From Candidatus Thorarchaeota archaeon (GTDB lineage Archaea > Asgardarchaeota > Thorarchaeia > Thorarchaeales > Thorarchaeaceae): a stretch of 64,000 nt of DNA. Where the stretch lies: positions 217,124 to 281,123 of the forward strand of contig RDOC01000001.1 of assembly GCA_011364985.1 (NCBI GenBank). The letters are read 5' to 3'. Numbering within the stretch: position 1 is the first letter of the stretch; every line of letters begins with the position of its first letter. Shown one piece after another: positions 1-8,354 of the stretch. The position numbers and the translations under genes are program-made. The notes under the pieces were generated by a model. The model worked only from the letters and a program-made list of their open reading frames with translations. It had not been told where the DNA came from and searched no databases.

Positions 1-16
1 TATTGGAGAATGGATA

Positions 17-292
17 ATGCTGTCAGTATTCTTGGCCGCGCCAGTTGTATTGCTTCTGGTTTTTTGGAGAGGAAGGATGAAACATAGATTCCTACTCAAA
101 GAGAACTATCCTACAGCCTTGGTATTTATCCTTCTACCGGTTGTTAATGTTGTATTTGCAGTCGTCTATGGATTCTTTGAAATCCTCTGGTTAGAACTGC
201 TTTTCGCATTTCTTTCTTGTTTCTTGGTTCTATTAGTGGATTATATAAGTAGAAGCGAAAAACAAGTTGAAGCTTCTCAAATAGGATCGTGA
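17..292 (+). CDS. small membrane protein, unknown
   Basis: A 91-residue protein made mostly of two or three hydrophobic segments (about residues 1-17, 31-55 and 58-75) with a charged C-terminus, so it is probably an integral membrane protein. The reading frame is open to the window edge, but a GGAG sequence 8 bases before this ATG supports a start here. Its stop lies 6 bases before the GHMP kinase start, so the two are probably co-transcribed. I do not recognise the family. Confidence 0.5.
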   Translation: MLSVFLAAPVVLLLVFWRGRMKHRFLLKENYPTALVFILLPVVNVVFAVVYGFFEILWLELLFAFLSCFLVLLVDYISRSEKQVEASQIGS

Positions 293-298
293 AACTGA

Positions 299-1375
299 AT
301 GTCATTCGAAGTACAAGCACCAGGAAGAGTCTGCTTGTTTGGTGAACATAGTGACTACTTGGGACTCGATGTCATCCCTGCGGCCATTGACATGTACATT
401 CGAATTACTGCCCATCCCGGAGATGATGACACAATCAGTATTGAATATCTAGATACAGGCCAAAAGGACACCTTTCCTGCCGCTCAGTGCATCCCATATA
501 AGAGAAGTAGGGATTATGTCCGAAGCGCGTTTAACGTGATGCGTAGAAACGGTATGTCACCGAAACACGGTTGGCATCTGGAGATAGAAGGTAACATACC
601 TATTGCTGCAGGACTATCTTCATCATCAGCACTAACTACTGCGGCTGTCCTCGCAGTGGCAAGAATGTCAGAAGAGGAAATTGGGAAGGACAGACTCGCC
701 GAGCTTGCATTCTTCGCAGAAGTTGCCGAGTTCAAAGAGAGTGGTGGGAGAATGGACCACTACGCTTCGGCATATGGTGGACTCATACATCTAGCCTTTG
801 ATGAGAAGCTGAAGGTGACCCAGATTCCTGCCGAACCAGAAGGATTTGTAATTGGGGATTCCATGCAAAGAAAGCAGGACACTGTGGGAGATCTTCGATC
901 CATTAGAGAAACCGTCGAGAGCGAATATGAGAGGTTCAAGCGGCAGATGCCAGAATTCGACCTGAAACATACACCTGTCAATCAGATTGAGGAGCTTTCA
1001 CGTAATACGGCAGATAAGGCAAGAACAATGGCGATAACAACACTGAGAAATCGCGACCTCACAAAAAGAGCCCTAGGAGTGCTCAACGGGCCCAAAGTGG
1101 ACGCTGGAGATCTAGGCGATTTGATTAACGAACATCACAAGTACCTTAGAGATGGTCTTGGGCGGTCAACCCCAAAGATTGAGAAGCTAATAGCACGGTC
1201 TCTTGATGCTGGTGCCCTTGGCTGTAAGATCAATGGCAGTGGAGGCGGAGGAACTATGCTTGCATATGCGCCGAAGGCCCAGGAAGAAGTTGCCAAAGCA
1301 ATTCAAGATGCAGGAGGAGCTCCATACATTGTGCGAATTGGCAAGGGAGCCGCCTTTATGGAATTGGATAGGTGA
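299..1375 (+). CDS. GHMP-family sugar kinase, galactokinase-like
   Basis: A 358-residue cytoplasmic kinase of the GHMP family, which phosphorylates small metabolites with ATP. Three family motifs are visible. The N-terminal APGRVCLFGEHSDYLG (about residues 7-22) resembles the galactokinase signature. The phosphate-binding loop is GLSSSSALTTAA near residue 105. The C-terminal motif is KINGSGGGGTML near residue 313. An Asp in GGRMDHYASAYGG is placed like the catalytic base of galactokinase. Galactose, another sugar or a sugar phosphate are all possible substrates. The gene follows the small membrane protein closely and is convergent with ftcD, one base apart. The family is clear and the substrate is not. 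Confidence 0.85.
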   Translation: MSFEVQAPGRVCLFGEHSDYLGLDVIPAAIDMYIRITAHPGDDDTISIEYLDTGQKDTFPAAQCIPYKRSRDYVRSAFNVMRRNGMSPKHGWHLEIEGNIPIAAGLSSSSALTTAAVLAVARMSEEEIGKDRLAELAFFAEVAEFKESGGRMDHYASAYGGLIHLAFDEKLKVTQIPAEPEGFVIGDSMQRKQDTVGDLRSIRETVESEYERFKRQMPEFDLKHTPVNQIEELSRNTADKARTMAITTLRNRDLTKRALGVLNGPKVDAGDLGDLINEHHKYLRDGLGRSTPKIEKLIARSLDAGALGCKINGSGGGGTMLAYAPKAQEEVAKAIQDAGGAPYIVRIGKGAAFMELDR

Positions 1376-1376
1376 C

Positions 1377-3002
1377 TCAGTTATCCTCAGCTAGTTCTTT
1401 CATCCTGCTCTCAACGACTTCAAGGATTTCATCCTTCAGCTTCCGTCCTTTGGCAATTATCTCACTTACTTCATCTAAAGTACGCTTCACAAATGTCTGA
1501 TCCTTGATATTCCCAAGGTTGATTCGAACATTCAAAGCAGCACCTTCGATAGCCGCCATCAAGGCGTGTGCTGCAACTCCAGCGTCGGTAATCGAATTGA
1601 TGTTACCCTTCTGAGCTGCTACAAGGTCATGTGACAGCGCCTTCAGTGAATGGCGCATGGTTGAGAGAGGCACCTCTGCTGCATGAATTGTGGCTTTTTC
1701 TGTTGCTTCTTCCTTCTCCTTCTTCTGAGCAGGGGTTTCTTCGGGAAGTCTAAAGGTGGCCATGACGTCATCAAAGGCTGCAGAATCGGTTTCAATAAGG
1801 TCCATGAGGATTCCTCTATCATTGTCAACAGCATGACGATGCTCTAGCATCTTTTCCTTGATCGCAGCAAACTTGCGTCCGGACAATGAAAGACCTGTTA
1901 CCATTCCAACCAGAGCCGCACCATAAGAGCCCAAAGCAGCAGCCACGCTTCCTCCACCAGGAGTAGCACGCGCTCTCTTCACCTCGTCTCCGAATTCGAT
2001 GAGCGACATCTCAGTGAAGGTCTTTTCCTTGGGGTCCTCCGCACCTCCAAGATAGTAGAGATCCAGTATCATAGACTCATCCAGTTTCTCGGGCTGTAGA
2101 TAGTATCGAAGAGTGTCCAACAATGCAAAGAGGGGCACCATACCAACGATTTCTGTTTCTATGACAGTGGCCCCAAATCTCTTGGCCTCAAGCTTGACGA
2201 CCTCGAACACCTGATGTATCTTTGTACGTCTTGGATGTGTTAAGTTGAGGGACACTTGAACGCAATTCTTGGCTGGAAGGTCCAAGCCAATTCCTTGGAC
2301 ATTCACGAAGCCACCTGTGAGCCCTCGCACGGCATTAGCGCAGGATTTTGCCACTTCCAGATTCCTTGTATTCAGATTAAAATTGATGGCGATGAGAAAG
2401 TTGCGTGCTCCTGTGGCTGTTGCTCCCGCTGTAGGATGGATCTTCTTAGGACCGTAGTCAGGATCCTTTGAGGAATCGGTCCCAATCAATTCTCGTAAAC
2501 CTTCAAACTCACCCTCACGAATATTGGGAAGGTCAGCTCTTTCCGGCCGAGTAGCGGACTTATTGTACAGGTAAACAGGGACATTGCACTTGGAAGAGAA
2601 TTCCTCCGCAAACTCTTTCGAGAGTTCGATGCATTCTCCGGTGGTTGCCCCGTGAAGAGGAATGAAAGGAACAACGTCAACAGCCCCCATTCTCGGATGC
2701 TCACCCTTATGTTTGGTCAAATCGATCTTTTCGACCGCCAGCTCTGCAGCTTTAAGAGCTGCCTGCTTTACCATCTGGGGTTCCCCAACAAAGGTAAAGA
2801 CAGACCTGTTGTGATCGGGGTCAAATTCAATGTCCAGTAATCTTATGCCCTCAACACTGCGAATTGCATCCGCAAGGGCATCGATGACATCCTTTCGACG
2901 GCCTTCAGAGAAGTTTGGAACACACTCAATGATCTTCACGTGAGTCACCGATGCCCGTTCCCTGCAGCCATGCACAAAAGGGTTTGGGCAGTTGGAATTC
3001 AT
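1377..3002 (-). CDS. ftcD: bifunctional glutamate formimidoyltransferase / formimido-THF cyclodeaminase
   Basis: A fused two-domain folate enzyme of 541 residues, like animal FTCD. Residues about 22-325 are the formiminotransferase, recognised by IECVPNFSEGRR and GEHPRMGAVDVVPFIP with the conserved His. Residues about 350-535 are the helical cyclodeaminase, with RATPGGGSVAAALGSYGAAL. It moves the formimino group from N-formimino-glutamate to tetrahydrofolate and then releases ammonia to give methenyl-THF. The ATG at 3002 overlaps the folD stop as ATGA, which suggests translational coupling, but it adds about 20 residues before the usual start. A GTG at 2939 with GGTGA five bases upstream is an alternative and fits family length better. 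It is the last gene of fhs-folD-ftcD. Confidence 0.92.
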   Translation of the reverse strand: MNSNCPNPFVHGCRERASVTHVKIIECVPNFSEGRRKDVIDALADAIRSVEGIRLLDIEFDPDHNRSVFTFVGEPQMVKQAALKAAELAVEKIDLTKHKGEHPRMGAVDVVPFIPLHGATTGECIELSKEFAEEFSSKCNVPVYLYNKSATRPERADLPNIREGEFEGLRELIGTDSSKDPDYGPKKIHPTAGATATGARNFLIAINFNLNTRNLEVAKSCANAVRGLTGGFVNVQGIGLDLPAKNCVQVSLNLTHPRRTKIHQVFEVVKLEAKRFGATVIETEIVGMVPLFALLDTLRYYLQPEKLDESMILDLYYLGGAEDPKEKTFTEMSLIEFGDEVKRARATPGGGSVAAALGSYGAALVGMVTGLSLSGRKFAAIKEKMLEHRHAVDNDRGILMDLIETDSAAFDDVMATFRLPEETPAQKKEKEEATEKATIHAAEVPLSTMRHSLKALSHDLVAAQKGNINSITDAGVAAHALMAAIEGAALNVRINLGNIKDQTFVKRTLDEVSEIIAKGRKLKDEILEVVESRMKELAEDN

Positions 3003-3886
3003 GCTGCAACTTGGGCTGAAAACGCTGAAACAACATTCTTGAGAAGCATAGCAATTGTCATCGGACCAACGCCACCAGGAACAGGAGTAATGAGAAGCAC
3101 TTTTTCCTTGACCTTATCGAAATCAACATCTCCGTGTGGGGTGGCAACGTCAATAATAACTGACCCATCCTTGACCATATCAGACGTGATGAAGAAGGGG
3201 GCATCCTTGGATTTACGCCGGCCTATTGCTGTAACTAGAACATCAGCATTTCTCGTGAAATCAGATATGTTTGCAGTTCGTGAGTGACATACAGTGACCG
3301 TCGCATTTCGGTTTAGAAGAAGAAATATGAGAGGCTTTCCTACGATCGTAGACCTGTTGATGATTACAGCATGCTTTCCTGAAAGGTCATTCATCCCGAT
3401 GTGATCCAGAATTGTTACAATTCCGTGTGGAGTGGCAGAAGTGAGTTCTTCATCACCATGAAAGAGACGGTAGATATTCGCAGGAGAAAATCCGTCGATG
3501 TCTTTCAAAGGTGCAATTGCACCAATAATCTGCTTCTCATCAATATGCGGCGGAAGAGGCAACTGGACGAGAATCCCATGCACCGCCGGATCTTCATTCA
3601 ATTTGTCGATGAGAAATAGCAGCTCCTTCTCGGTTGTCTTCTCAGGAAGACCATAATGGTCTGAGAGAATTCCAACCTTTTCTGAGGCTTCCCGTTTCAT
3701 TCGAACATACATCTCAGACCCAGGATCATCACCAACAATCACAGTGACAAGCTTTGGAACTTTGCCATACTTGTCCACGAGTTTTGCCACCTCTTCCTTG
3801 ACCTCTTCGCGAAGTCGTTTGGAGAGGCGACGGCCTTTGATGATGTGATTTTCATAGATAGGTTTCTCATTATCATCTGATGACAG
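2999..3886 (-). CDS. folD: methylene-THF dehydrogenase / methenyl-THF cyclohydrolase
   Basis: FolD interconverts methylene-, methenyl- and 10-formyl-THF. Visible motifs are YVRMK (catalytic Lys), GILVQLPLP, KDIDGF, INRSTIVGKP for the nucleotide site (Asn instead of the usual first Gly) and TPVPGGVGPMTIAMLL. The first ordinary start, GTG at 3790, would cut off the conserved N-terminal helix. The frame stays open upstream and encodes NHIIKGRRLSKRLREEVKEE, a typical FolD N-terminus, but it has no ATG, GTG or TTG before the stop at 3893-3895. A CTG at 3884-3886 lies 6 bases after a strong GGTGA and gives 295 residues, the normal family length. I therefore call a CUG start. An N-terminal frameshift from the out-of-frame ATG at 3876 is the alternative. 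Confidence 0.85.
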   Translation of the reverse strand: MSSDDNEKPIYENHIIKGRRLSKRLREEVKEEVAKLVDKYGKVPKLVTVIVGDDPGSEMYVRMKREASEKVGILSDHYGLPEKTTEKELLFLIDKLNEDPAVHGILVQLPLPPHIDEKQIIGAIAPLKDIDGFSPANIYRLFHGDEELTSATPHGIVTILDHIGMNDLSGKHAVIINRSTIVGKPLIFLLLNRNATVTVCHSRTANISDFTRNADVLVTAIGRRKSKDAPFFITSDMVKDGSVIIDVATPHGDVDFDKVKEKVLLITPVPGGVGPMTIAMLLKNVVSAFSAQVAA

Positions 3887-3900
3887 CCTTGTTCACCTTC
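3887..3900 (-). promoter_or_regulatory. Shine-Dalgarno that decides a CUG start for folD
   Basis: On the minus strand this reads GAAGGTGAACAAGG followed directly by CTG. The GGTGA core (3893-3897) matches the archaeal anti-SD and is 6 bases from the CTG, which is ideal spacing. The nearest ATG (3876) is 16 bases away and out of frame. The site begins just past the fhs stop codon. Confidence 0.5.
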
Positions 3901-5559
3901 CTAGAATACACCGCTAATATTGCCATCCTCATCAATGTCCATCCCCCAAGCTGCAGGCTCTTCTGGGAGACCGGGCATAAGACGAATGTCTCCCATGTAA
4001 ATGACAACAAAGCCAGCTCCTGCGCTTACATCAGCCCCCACTACTTCTACCTCAAAACCTGTAGGTCTGCCTCTGAGAGCGTCATTGTCAGATAGGCTGA
4101 ATTGGGTCTTTGCAATACAAATGGGCAAATTATCATACCCTCTCTTCTCAAGGGAACGTATTCTTCCCTTTGCTCCGGTGGTGTAGTCAACTTCGGCACC
4201 ACCATAGATTTTCTCCACAACCTTGGAGATCTTCGTCTTAATTGGGTCGTCAAGGTCATAGGTGTAGTTGGTCTGCCTGCCGGGAGATTCGTTTATTGCA
4301 TTTATCAATACAGAGGCAAGCGCCTTTCCACCCTCACTTCCCCTCGCAAAGACTTCCGATATCTCCATTTTCCAGCCTTTCTCTTCGCACCAACGTTTCA
4401 GAAGTGTGATTTCCTCGTCAGTATCGTCACGAAATCTGTTCAGGGCAATCACTGCTGGTGGTCCAAAGGCTGCGATGTTCTCCATGTGTTTCTCCAGATT
4501 AGGAAAGCCAGCTGCAAGATTTCCATTTCCATGATCTTTCAATGCCCGTATAGTTGTCACAATCATAACTCCATCAACTTTGAAGCCCCCAGCTCTTGTT
4601 ACAATGTTGAAGAATTTCTCAGCGCCAAGATCAGCCCCAAATCCTGCTTCTACGACGACGTAATCAAACAGTCGAAGAGCCATATCTATTGAAACGATGG
4701 AGTTGGTTCCATGAGCGATATTCGCAAAGGGACCTGTGTGAACAAGGGCGGGAGTACCCTCCGATGTTTGGACAAGATTCGGTTTGAGCGCATCTCGAAG
4801 AAGGACTGCCATCGCACCCTCTGCTTTGAGATCTCTGGCAAACATCTCTTTCAGAGCCATGCTTCTGCCGATCAGAATATCACCAAGCCGCTTCTTCAGG
4901 TCAGGATAGTCCTTGCTAAGACCAAGAATAGCCATGACTTCGGAGGCTGCAGTAATGACAAAACTGTCCTCTCTCGGAAAACCATCAAAACGGCCTCCAA
5001 GACCAACAATTACTTTCCTCAAAGCACGATCATTCATGTCCAATGCCCTGGGCCAATAGACTCTTCGGAGATCAATTTCGGGCTGTGATTCGTGGTGGAT
5101 GTGATTATCAATCATTGATGATAGCAGGTCGTGAGCTGCAGTAACGGCAGGAAAGTCACTAGTGAATAATAGATTGATTTGTTCGAAAGGAAGGACCTTT
5201 GATTCTCCACCGCCAGCTGCCCCACCCTTCACTCCAAACACAGGACCGAGAGAGGGCTCTCTTAGGGTGACAACCGCCTTGTGACCCAAAGCATTGAGAG
5301 CCATTGACAATCCGATTGAATTAGTTGTCTTGCCTTCTCCTGCAGGGGTTGGATTGGTAGCAGTAACAAGAACCAGCTTACCCTTCCGTTTGCCCAAGGT
5401 CTTCTTGAACTTCAAATCAATCTTCGCCATGTATTTGCCATATAGCTCTAAATACTCCTCAGGGATTCCTGCTCTTTTTGCAACTTCGATGATATGCATC
5501 ATGACCGGGCCTTCTCCATTTCCAGCACGCTTGCTAAGATATGCTATTTGCGGTTGCAA
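3901..5559 (-). CDS. fhs: formate-tetrahydrofolate ligase
   Basis: A 552-residue formyl-THF synthetase of near-standard length, which joins formate to THF with ATP or runs in reverse to make ATP. The P-loop-like NPTPAGEGKTT (about residues 69-79), the REPSLGPVFGVKGGAAGGG loop and FGADLGAEKFF are all characteristic. The start is TTG at 5559, because the next in-frame ATG would lose the conserved N-terminal helix (QIAYLSKRAGNGEG). No strong SD precedes it, so the mRNA may have a short leader. It is the first gene of the folate operon, with folD starting 14 bases after its stop. It is divergent from the RuBisCO-like gene. Confidence 0.95.
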   Translation of the reverse strand: MQPQIAYLSKRAGNGEGPVMMHIIEVAKRAGIPEEYLELYGKYMAKIDLKFKKTLGKRKGKLVLVTATNPTPAGEGKTTNSIGLSMALNALGHKAVVTLREPSLGPVFGVKGGAAGGGESKVLPFEQINLLFTSDFPAVTAAHDLLSSMIDNHIHHESQPEIDLRRVYWPRALDMNDRALRKVIVGLGGRFDGFPREDSFVITAASEVMAILGLSKDYPDLKKRLGDILIGRSMALKEMFARDLKAEGAMAVLLRDALKPNLVQTSEGTPALVHTGPFANIAHGTNSIVSIDMALRLFDYVVVEAGFGADLGAEKFFNIVTRAGGFKVDGVMIVTTIRALKDHGNGNLAAGFPNLEKHMENIAAFGPPAVIALNRFRDDTDEEITLLKRWCEEKGWKMEISEVFARGSEGGKALASVLINAINESPGRQTNYTYDLDDPIKTKISKVVEKIYGGAEVDYTTGAKGRIRSLEKRGYDNLPICIAKTQFSLSDNDALRGRPTGFEVEVVGADVSAGAGFVVIYMGDIRLMPGLPEEPAAWGMDIDEDGNISGVF

Positions 5560-5644
5560 ATAAACTAGACTCTAGGGGAATCTGAAATGGGTCAGAAAAT
5601 GTTAGAGAAACGCCTTGCACTGAAGCTGAACTCAGACTTTCATC

Positions 5645-7048
5645 ATGCAGGTATCAGGTCAGTACGAATCACCAAATAGTGAAAGAGATTCTGCCAAAGG
5701 GAATAAAGGGAAGGACGTGTTACAGACTTCTATGATAAAAATGGACCGATTACCACTTGAAGCACTCCCTGAGGCGCTTCCCGACGGTATTGATGTAGAG
5801 AAATATGTCATTTGCACTTATTATGCAGGGCTTCCTCCCTTCATTGACGCTTGTGAGGTGGCGCACTTTGCCGCCATAGAACAGACGACCGGGACTTGGA
5901 CATTGGTACCAGGTGAAACTGTTGAAGTGAGGAGAAGACACGTCGCTAAGGTCATTGGAGTCTATGAGGTACCCTTTTACGAGTACAGCACTCCAAAGGA
6001 TATTGAAAGGAGGGAGTACATTCTCCAGGTGGCATTTCCCTGGGAGAATTTTGGACAACAGATACCCATGCTTCTAACTACTGTAATTGGAAATATCTGT
6101 CTCTATGGAAGAATCAAGTGTCTTGACATGAGGTTCCCAAAGAGCTGGTTAAAGGGGTTCAAAGGTCCGAAATTTGGCATCAAGGGCCTTCGCAGACTTC
6201 TGAATGTGAAAAAGCGGCCACTTCTGAACAATATGATCAAGCCCTGCGTCTATACTGAGGCTAAAGTTGGAGCTAGTCTGTGCTATGAGGCCGCGGTCGG
6301 TGGGGCAGATATTGTGAAGGATGACGAGCTTCTGGCCAATCCTGCATTCAACACGCTGGAAGAACGAATACCGCTCTTCATGGAGGCCATTGATAAAGCA
6401 GACTCAGAAAAGGGAGAGAAGACCCTCTACACTGTGAACATTACCGATAGAATACCACAGATGTTTGAAAATGCACAAAGAGCGTTGGAGTTAGGAGCCA
6501 ATGGGCTTATGATCAACTTCTTGGCAGTGGGATACTCGGCTTTCCGTCATGTCTGTGAAGATCCATCAATCAAAGTACCAGTCTTAGCTCATATGGACGT
6601 GACCGGTGCAATGAGTTACTCACCTCACGTAGGGATAGCAACAAACTTAGTGATTGGGAAACTTCCAAGGATTTGCGGCTCAGATATCACGGTCTTTCCA
6701 GCCCCATATGGGAAAGCTCCGATTCTTAAAGAACGGTTTCACGGAATGGCTAAGGAGATGGTGATGCCACTTCATCATATCGAGCAAACAGCACCGATGC
6801 CAAGCGGAGGCATCTCGCAGGGTATGGTAGATGAAGTAATTGAAGCCCTTGGATCAGATATTGTAATTGGAGCTGGGGGCGCGATCCATGCTCATCCCGA
6901 TGGTCCTGCAGCAGGGTCTCGCGCATTTAGACAGGCAATAGATGCAGTCATGGCAGGAATATCAATTAAGAAGGCTTCGCAGGAACATGAGGAATTGAAA
7001 CGTGCTATCGATTCCTGGGGCTCTGGAAAGACGGGCTTTGACCTGTGA
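5645..7048 (+). CDS. RuBisCO-like protein (form IV-type)
   Basis: A 467-residue protein of the RuBisCO large-subunit superfamily. The metal site is intact: K225-D226-D227-E228 match the carbamylated Lys201, Asp203 and Glu204 of true RuBisCO. E79 and W85 (GTWT), N150, K199 (IKP), H316, loop-6 K357 and SGG (387-389) also align. Three substrate-binding positions differ by my alignment: Lys177 is Cys201, Arg295 is Met317 and His298 is Thr320. CO2 fixation is therefore unlikely. Characterised RuBisCO-like proteins act as enolases, isomerases or decarboxylases on sugar phosphates or methionine-salvage intermediates. The first about 30 residues are low in conservation and the true start may be further in (ATG codons encode residues 30 and 33). 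A toroid protein follows after 71 bases. Confidence 0.85.
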   Translation: MQVSGQYESPNSERDSAKGNKGKDVLQTSMIKMDRLPLEALPEALPDGIDVEKYVICTYYAGLPPFIDACEVAHFAAIEQTTGTWTLVPGETVEVRRRHVAKVIGVYEVPFYEYSTPKDIERREYILQVAFPWENFGQQIPMLLTTVIGNICLYGRIKCLDMRFPKSWLKGFKGPKFGIKGLRRLLNVKKRPLLNNMIKPCVYTEAKVGASLCYEAAVGGADIVKDDELLANPAFNTLEERIPLFMEAIDKADSEKGEKTLYTVNITDRIPQMFENAQRALELGANGLMINFLAVGYSAFRHVCEDPSIKVPVLAHMDVTGAMSYSPHVGIATNLVIGKLPRICGSDITVFPAPYGKAPILKERFHGMAKEMVMPLHHIEQTAPMPSGGISQGMVDEVIEALGSDIVIGAGGAIHAHPDGPAAGSRAFRQAIDAVMAGISIKKASQEHEELKRAIDSWGSGKTGFDL

Positions 7049-7119
7049 TTGGAAGCATTTGAAAGCCATGTCTCAGAGCATGGAGAAGTCTAATAACCAA
7101 GTTCTACAAGTCTTCATGT

Positions 7120-8136
7120 ATGCGCCCTCAGGAGCTAATTGATGAATCAATCGTATCGTGGCTGCTAGAGCATAGTGATCCTAGTGTGCGATATTGGGCG
7201 CTGCAGAATCTGCAAGGTTTGAAGCCTGCTCACGAGGAGGTTCGGAAAGCTCAAGATGTCATTATGGCATCAGATTGTGTTCGAAGGATTCTTTCGGCAC
7301 AGAACACCAATGGCGCCTGGGGCGATGCCAATGACATGTATAACCCCAAGTATACGGCTACAACTCATTCTTTGCTAATCCTAGCTGAATTGGGTGCAAA
7401 AAGAACACAAGCAATAGAGAGGGCGATTGAGCACCTTTTCAGATTTCAGAGGACCTCTGGACATTTCCTTGGAGACTTGCCCAAGACAGAAAAGGGTCGT
7501 TCGAGTGCCGTCAAAGATGGCTGCTGCCTTGACGGGAATATTCTGTACTACCTGAGCCACTTTGGTTTCCTAGATGACAGTAGGACGCAAAGTCTGATTG
7601 ATTTCCAAGTCGAGTACTATAATTGGGAAAACACGGGATGGCCGTGTCGCGCATACCCAATCAATCCGGAAAGAGTCTTCCCAAGCAACTGTTACATGGG
7701 CAGGATAAAGAATCTCAAAGGTCTCGCTTCGATCCCTAGTGAGAAAAGGTCTAAGGATGTTCAGAAGATAATACGGAGCGAAATCGAAGTAATACTTGAG
7801 AATCAACTATTCAGATATCTCAGAAACCCTGATGGCAGCAGAAAAGCAAAAGTCGGTTGGACACGATTTGGATTTCCTCTTTTCTATCAATCAGATGTAC
7901 TGGAAGTTCTTGATATGCTGACTGGCCTTGGAGTAAGAGATGAAAGAATGCAGGATTCCATTGACCTTGTTGTGAAGAACAGACGAGACGACGGGAAATG
8001 GATTCTCAAGAACACTTACAATGGAAAGATGCTTTGCAATATAGAGGAAAAGGGCCAGCCCTCAAAATGGATTACTCTACGAGCCCTTCGAGTTCTAAAA
8101 AGGCTTTATGGAGAGGATCTGTTTCAAAGAGCATAA
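7120..8136 (+). CDS. alpha-toroid (terpenoid cyclase/prenyltransferase-fold) protein
   Basis: A 338-residue soluble protein with repeated helical units carrying QxxxGxW/GxF-type motifs: QNTNGAWGD (about residue 61), QRTSGHFLGD (about residue 110) and RRDDGKWIL (about residue 290). These are typical of the squalene-cyclase/prenyltransferase alpha-toroid fold. The N-terminal WLLEHSDPSVRYWALQNL resembles a HEAT-like start seen in related uncharacterised archaeal and bacterial proteins. The DxDD acid motif of squalene-hopene cyclases is not seen, so a cyclase reaction is not supported. It follows the RuBisCO-like gene on the same strand and could belong with it. Confidence 0.6.
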   Translation: MRPQELIDESIVSWLLEHSDPSVRYWALQNLQGLKPAHEEVRKAQDVIMASDCVRRILSAQNTNGAWGDANDMYNPKYTATTHSLLILAELGAKRTQAIERAIEHLFRFQRTSGHFLGDLPKTEKGRSSAVKDGCCLDGNILYYLSHFGFLDDSRTQSLIDFQVEYYNWENTGWPCRAYPINPERVFPSNCYMGRIKNLKGLASIPSEKRSKDVQKIIRSEIEVILENQLFRYLRNPDGSRKAKVGWTRFGFPLFYQSDVLEVLDMLTGLGVRDERMQDSIDLVVKNRRDDGKWILKNTYNGKMLCNIEEKGQPSKWITLRALRVLKRLYGEDLFQRA

Positions 8137-8228
8137 TGTGTACCTTGGACCAATCAAGTTGCCCAGTGCCATCCTGAGAAGGATAGTAAATCCTGCGCAG
8201 CAAATCGGGATGTCTATGGTTAAACTCC

Positions 8229-8354
8229 CTTGAGGATGTCAGTAAAACATGGCTGATTCTTAGAATCGATTGCCGTAAACACACCAAGGATCCTCTTACG
8301 AAGCTCCTCCTCTATGAACTCGAAAACCGTACGGCTCGATGACTTGCTAAAATT
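8229..8354 (-). pseudogene. possible gene remnant downstream of FGGY kinase
   Basis: In the same frame as the kinase, directly after its TGA, the minus strand encodes about 40 residues that look coding (including VFEFIEEELRKRILG and FTAIDSKNQPCFTDIL) but have no start codon. A shift of one base continues into residues such as FNHRHPDLLRRIYYPS toward 8137. This suggests a decayed small gene with a frameshift. I do not recognise the family, and chance composition cannot be ruled out. Confidence 0.25.

Noticed and set aside
4102..4692. 196-codon open frame on the plus strand
   Set aside because: It is fully antisense to fhs, which has clear conserved motifs in every part; the frame has no domain of its own.
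5645..7048. Functional form III RuBisCO for CO2 fixation
   Set aside because: Lys177, Arg295 and His298 equivalents are replaced, so carboxylation of RuBP is not supported.
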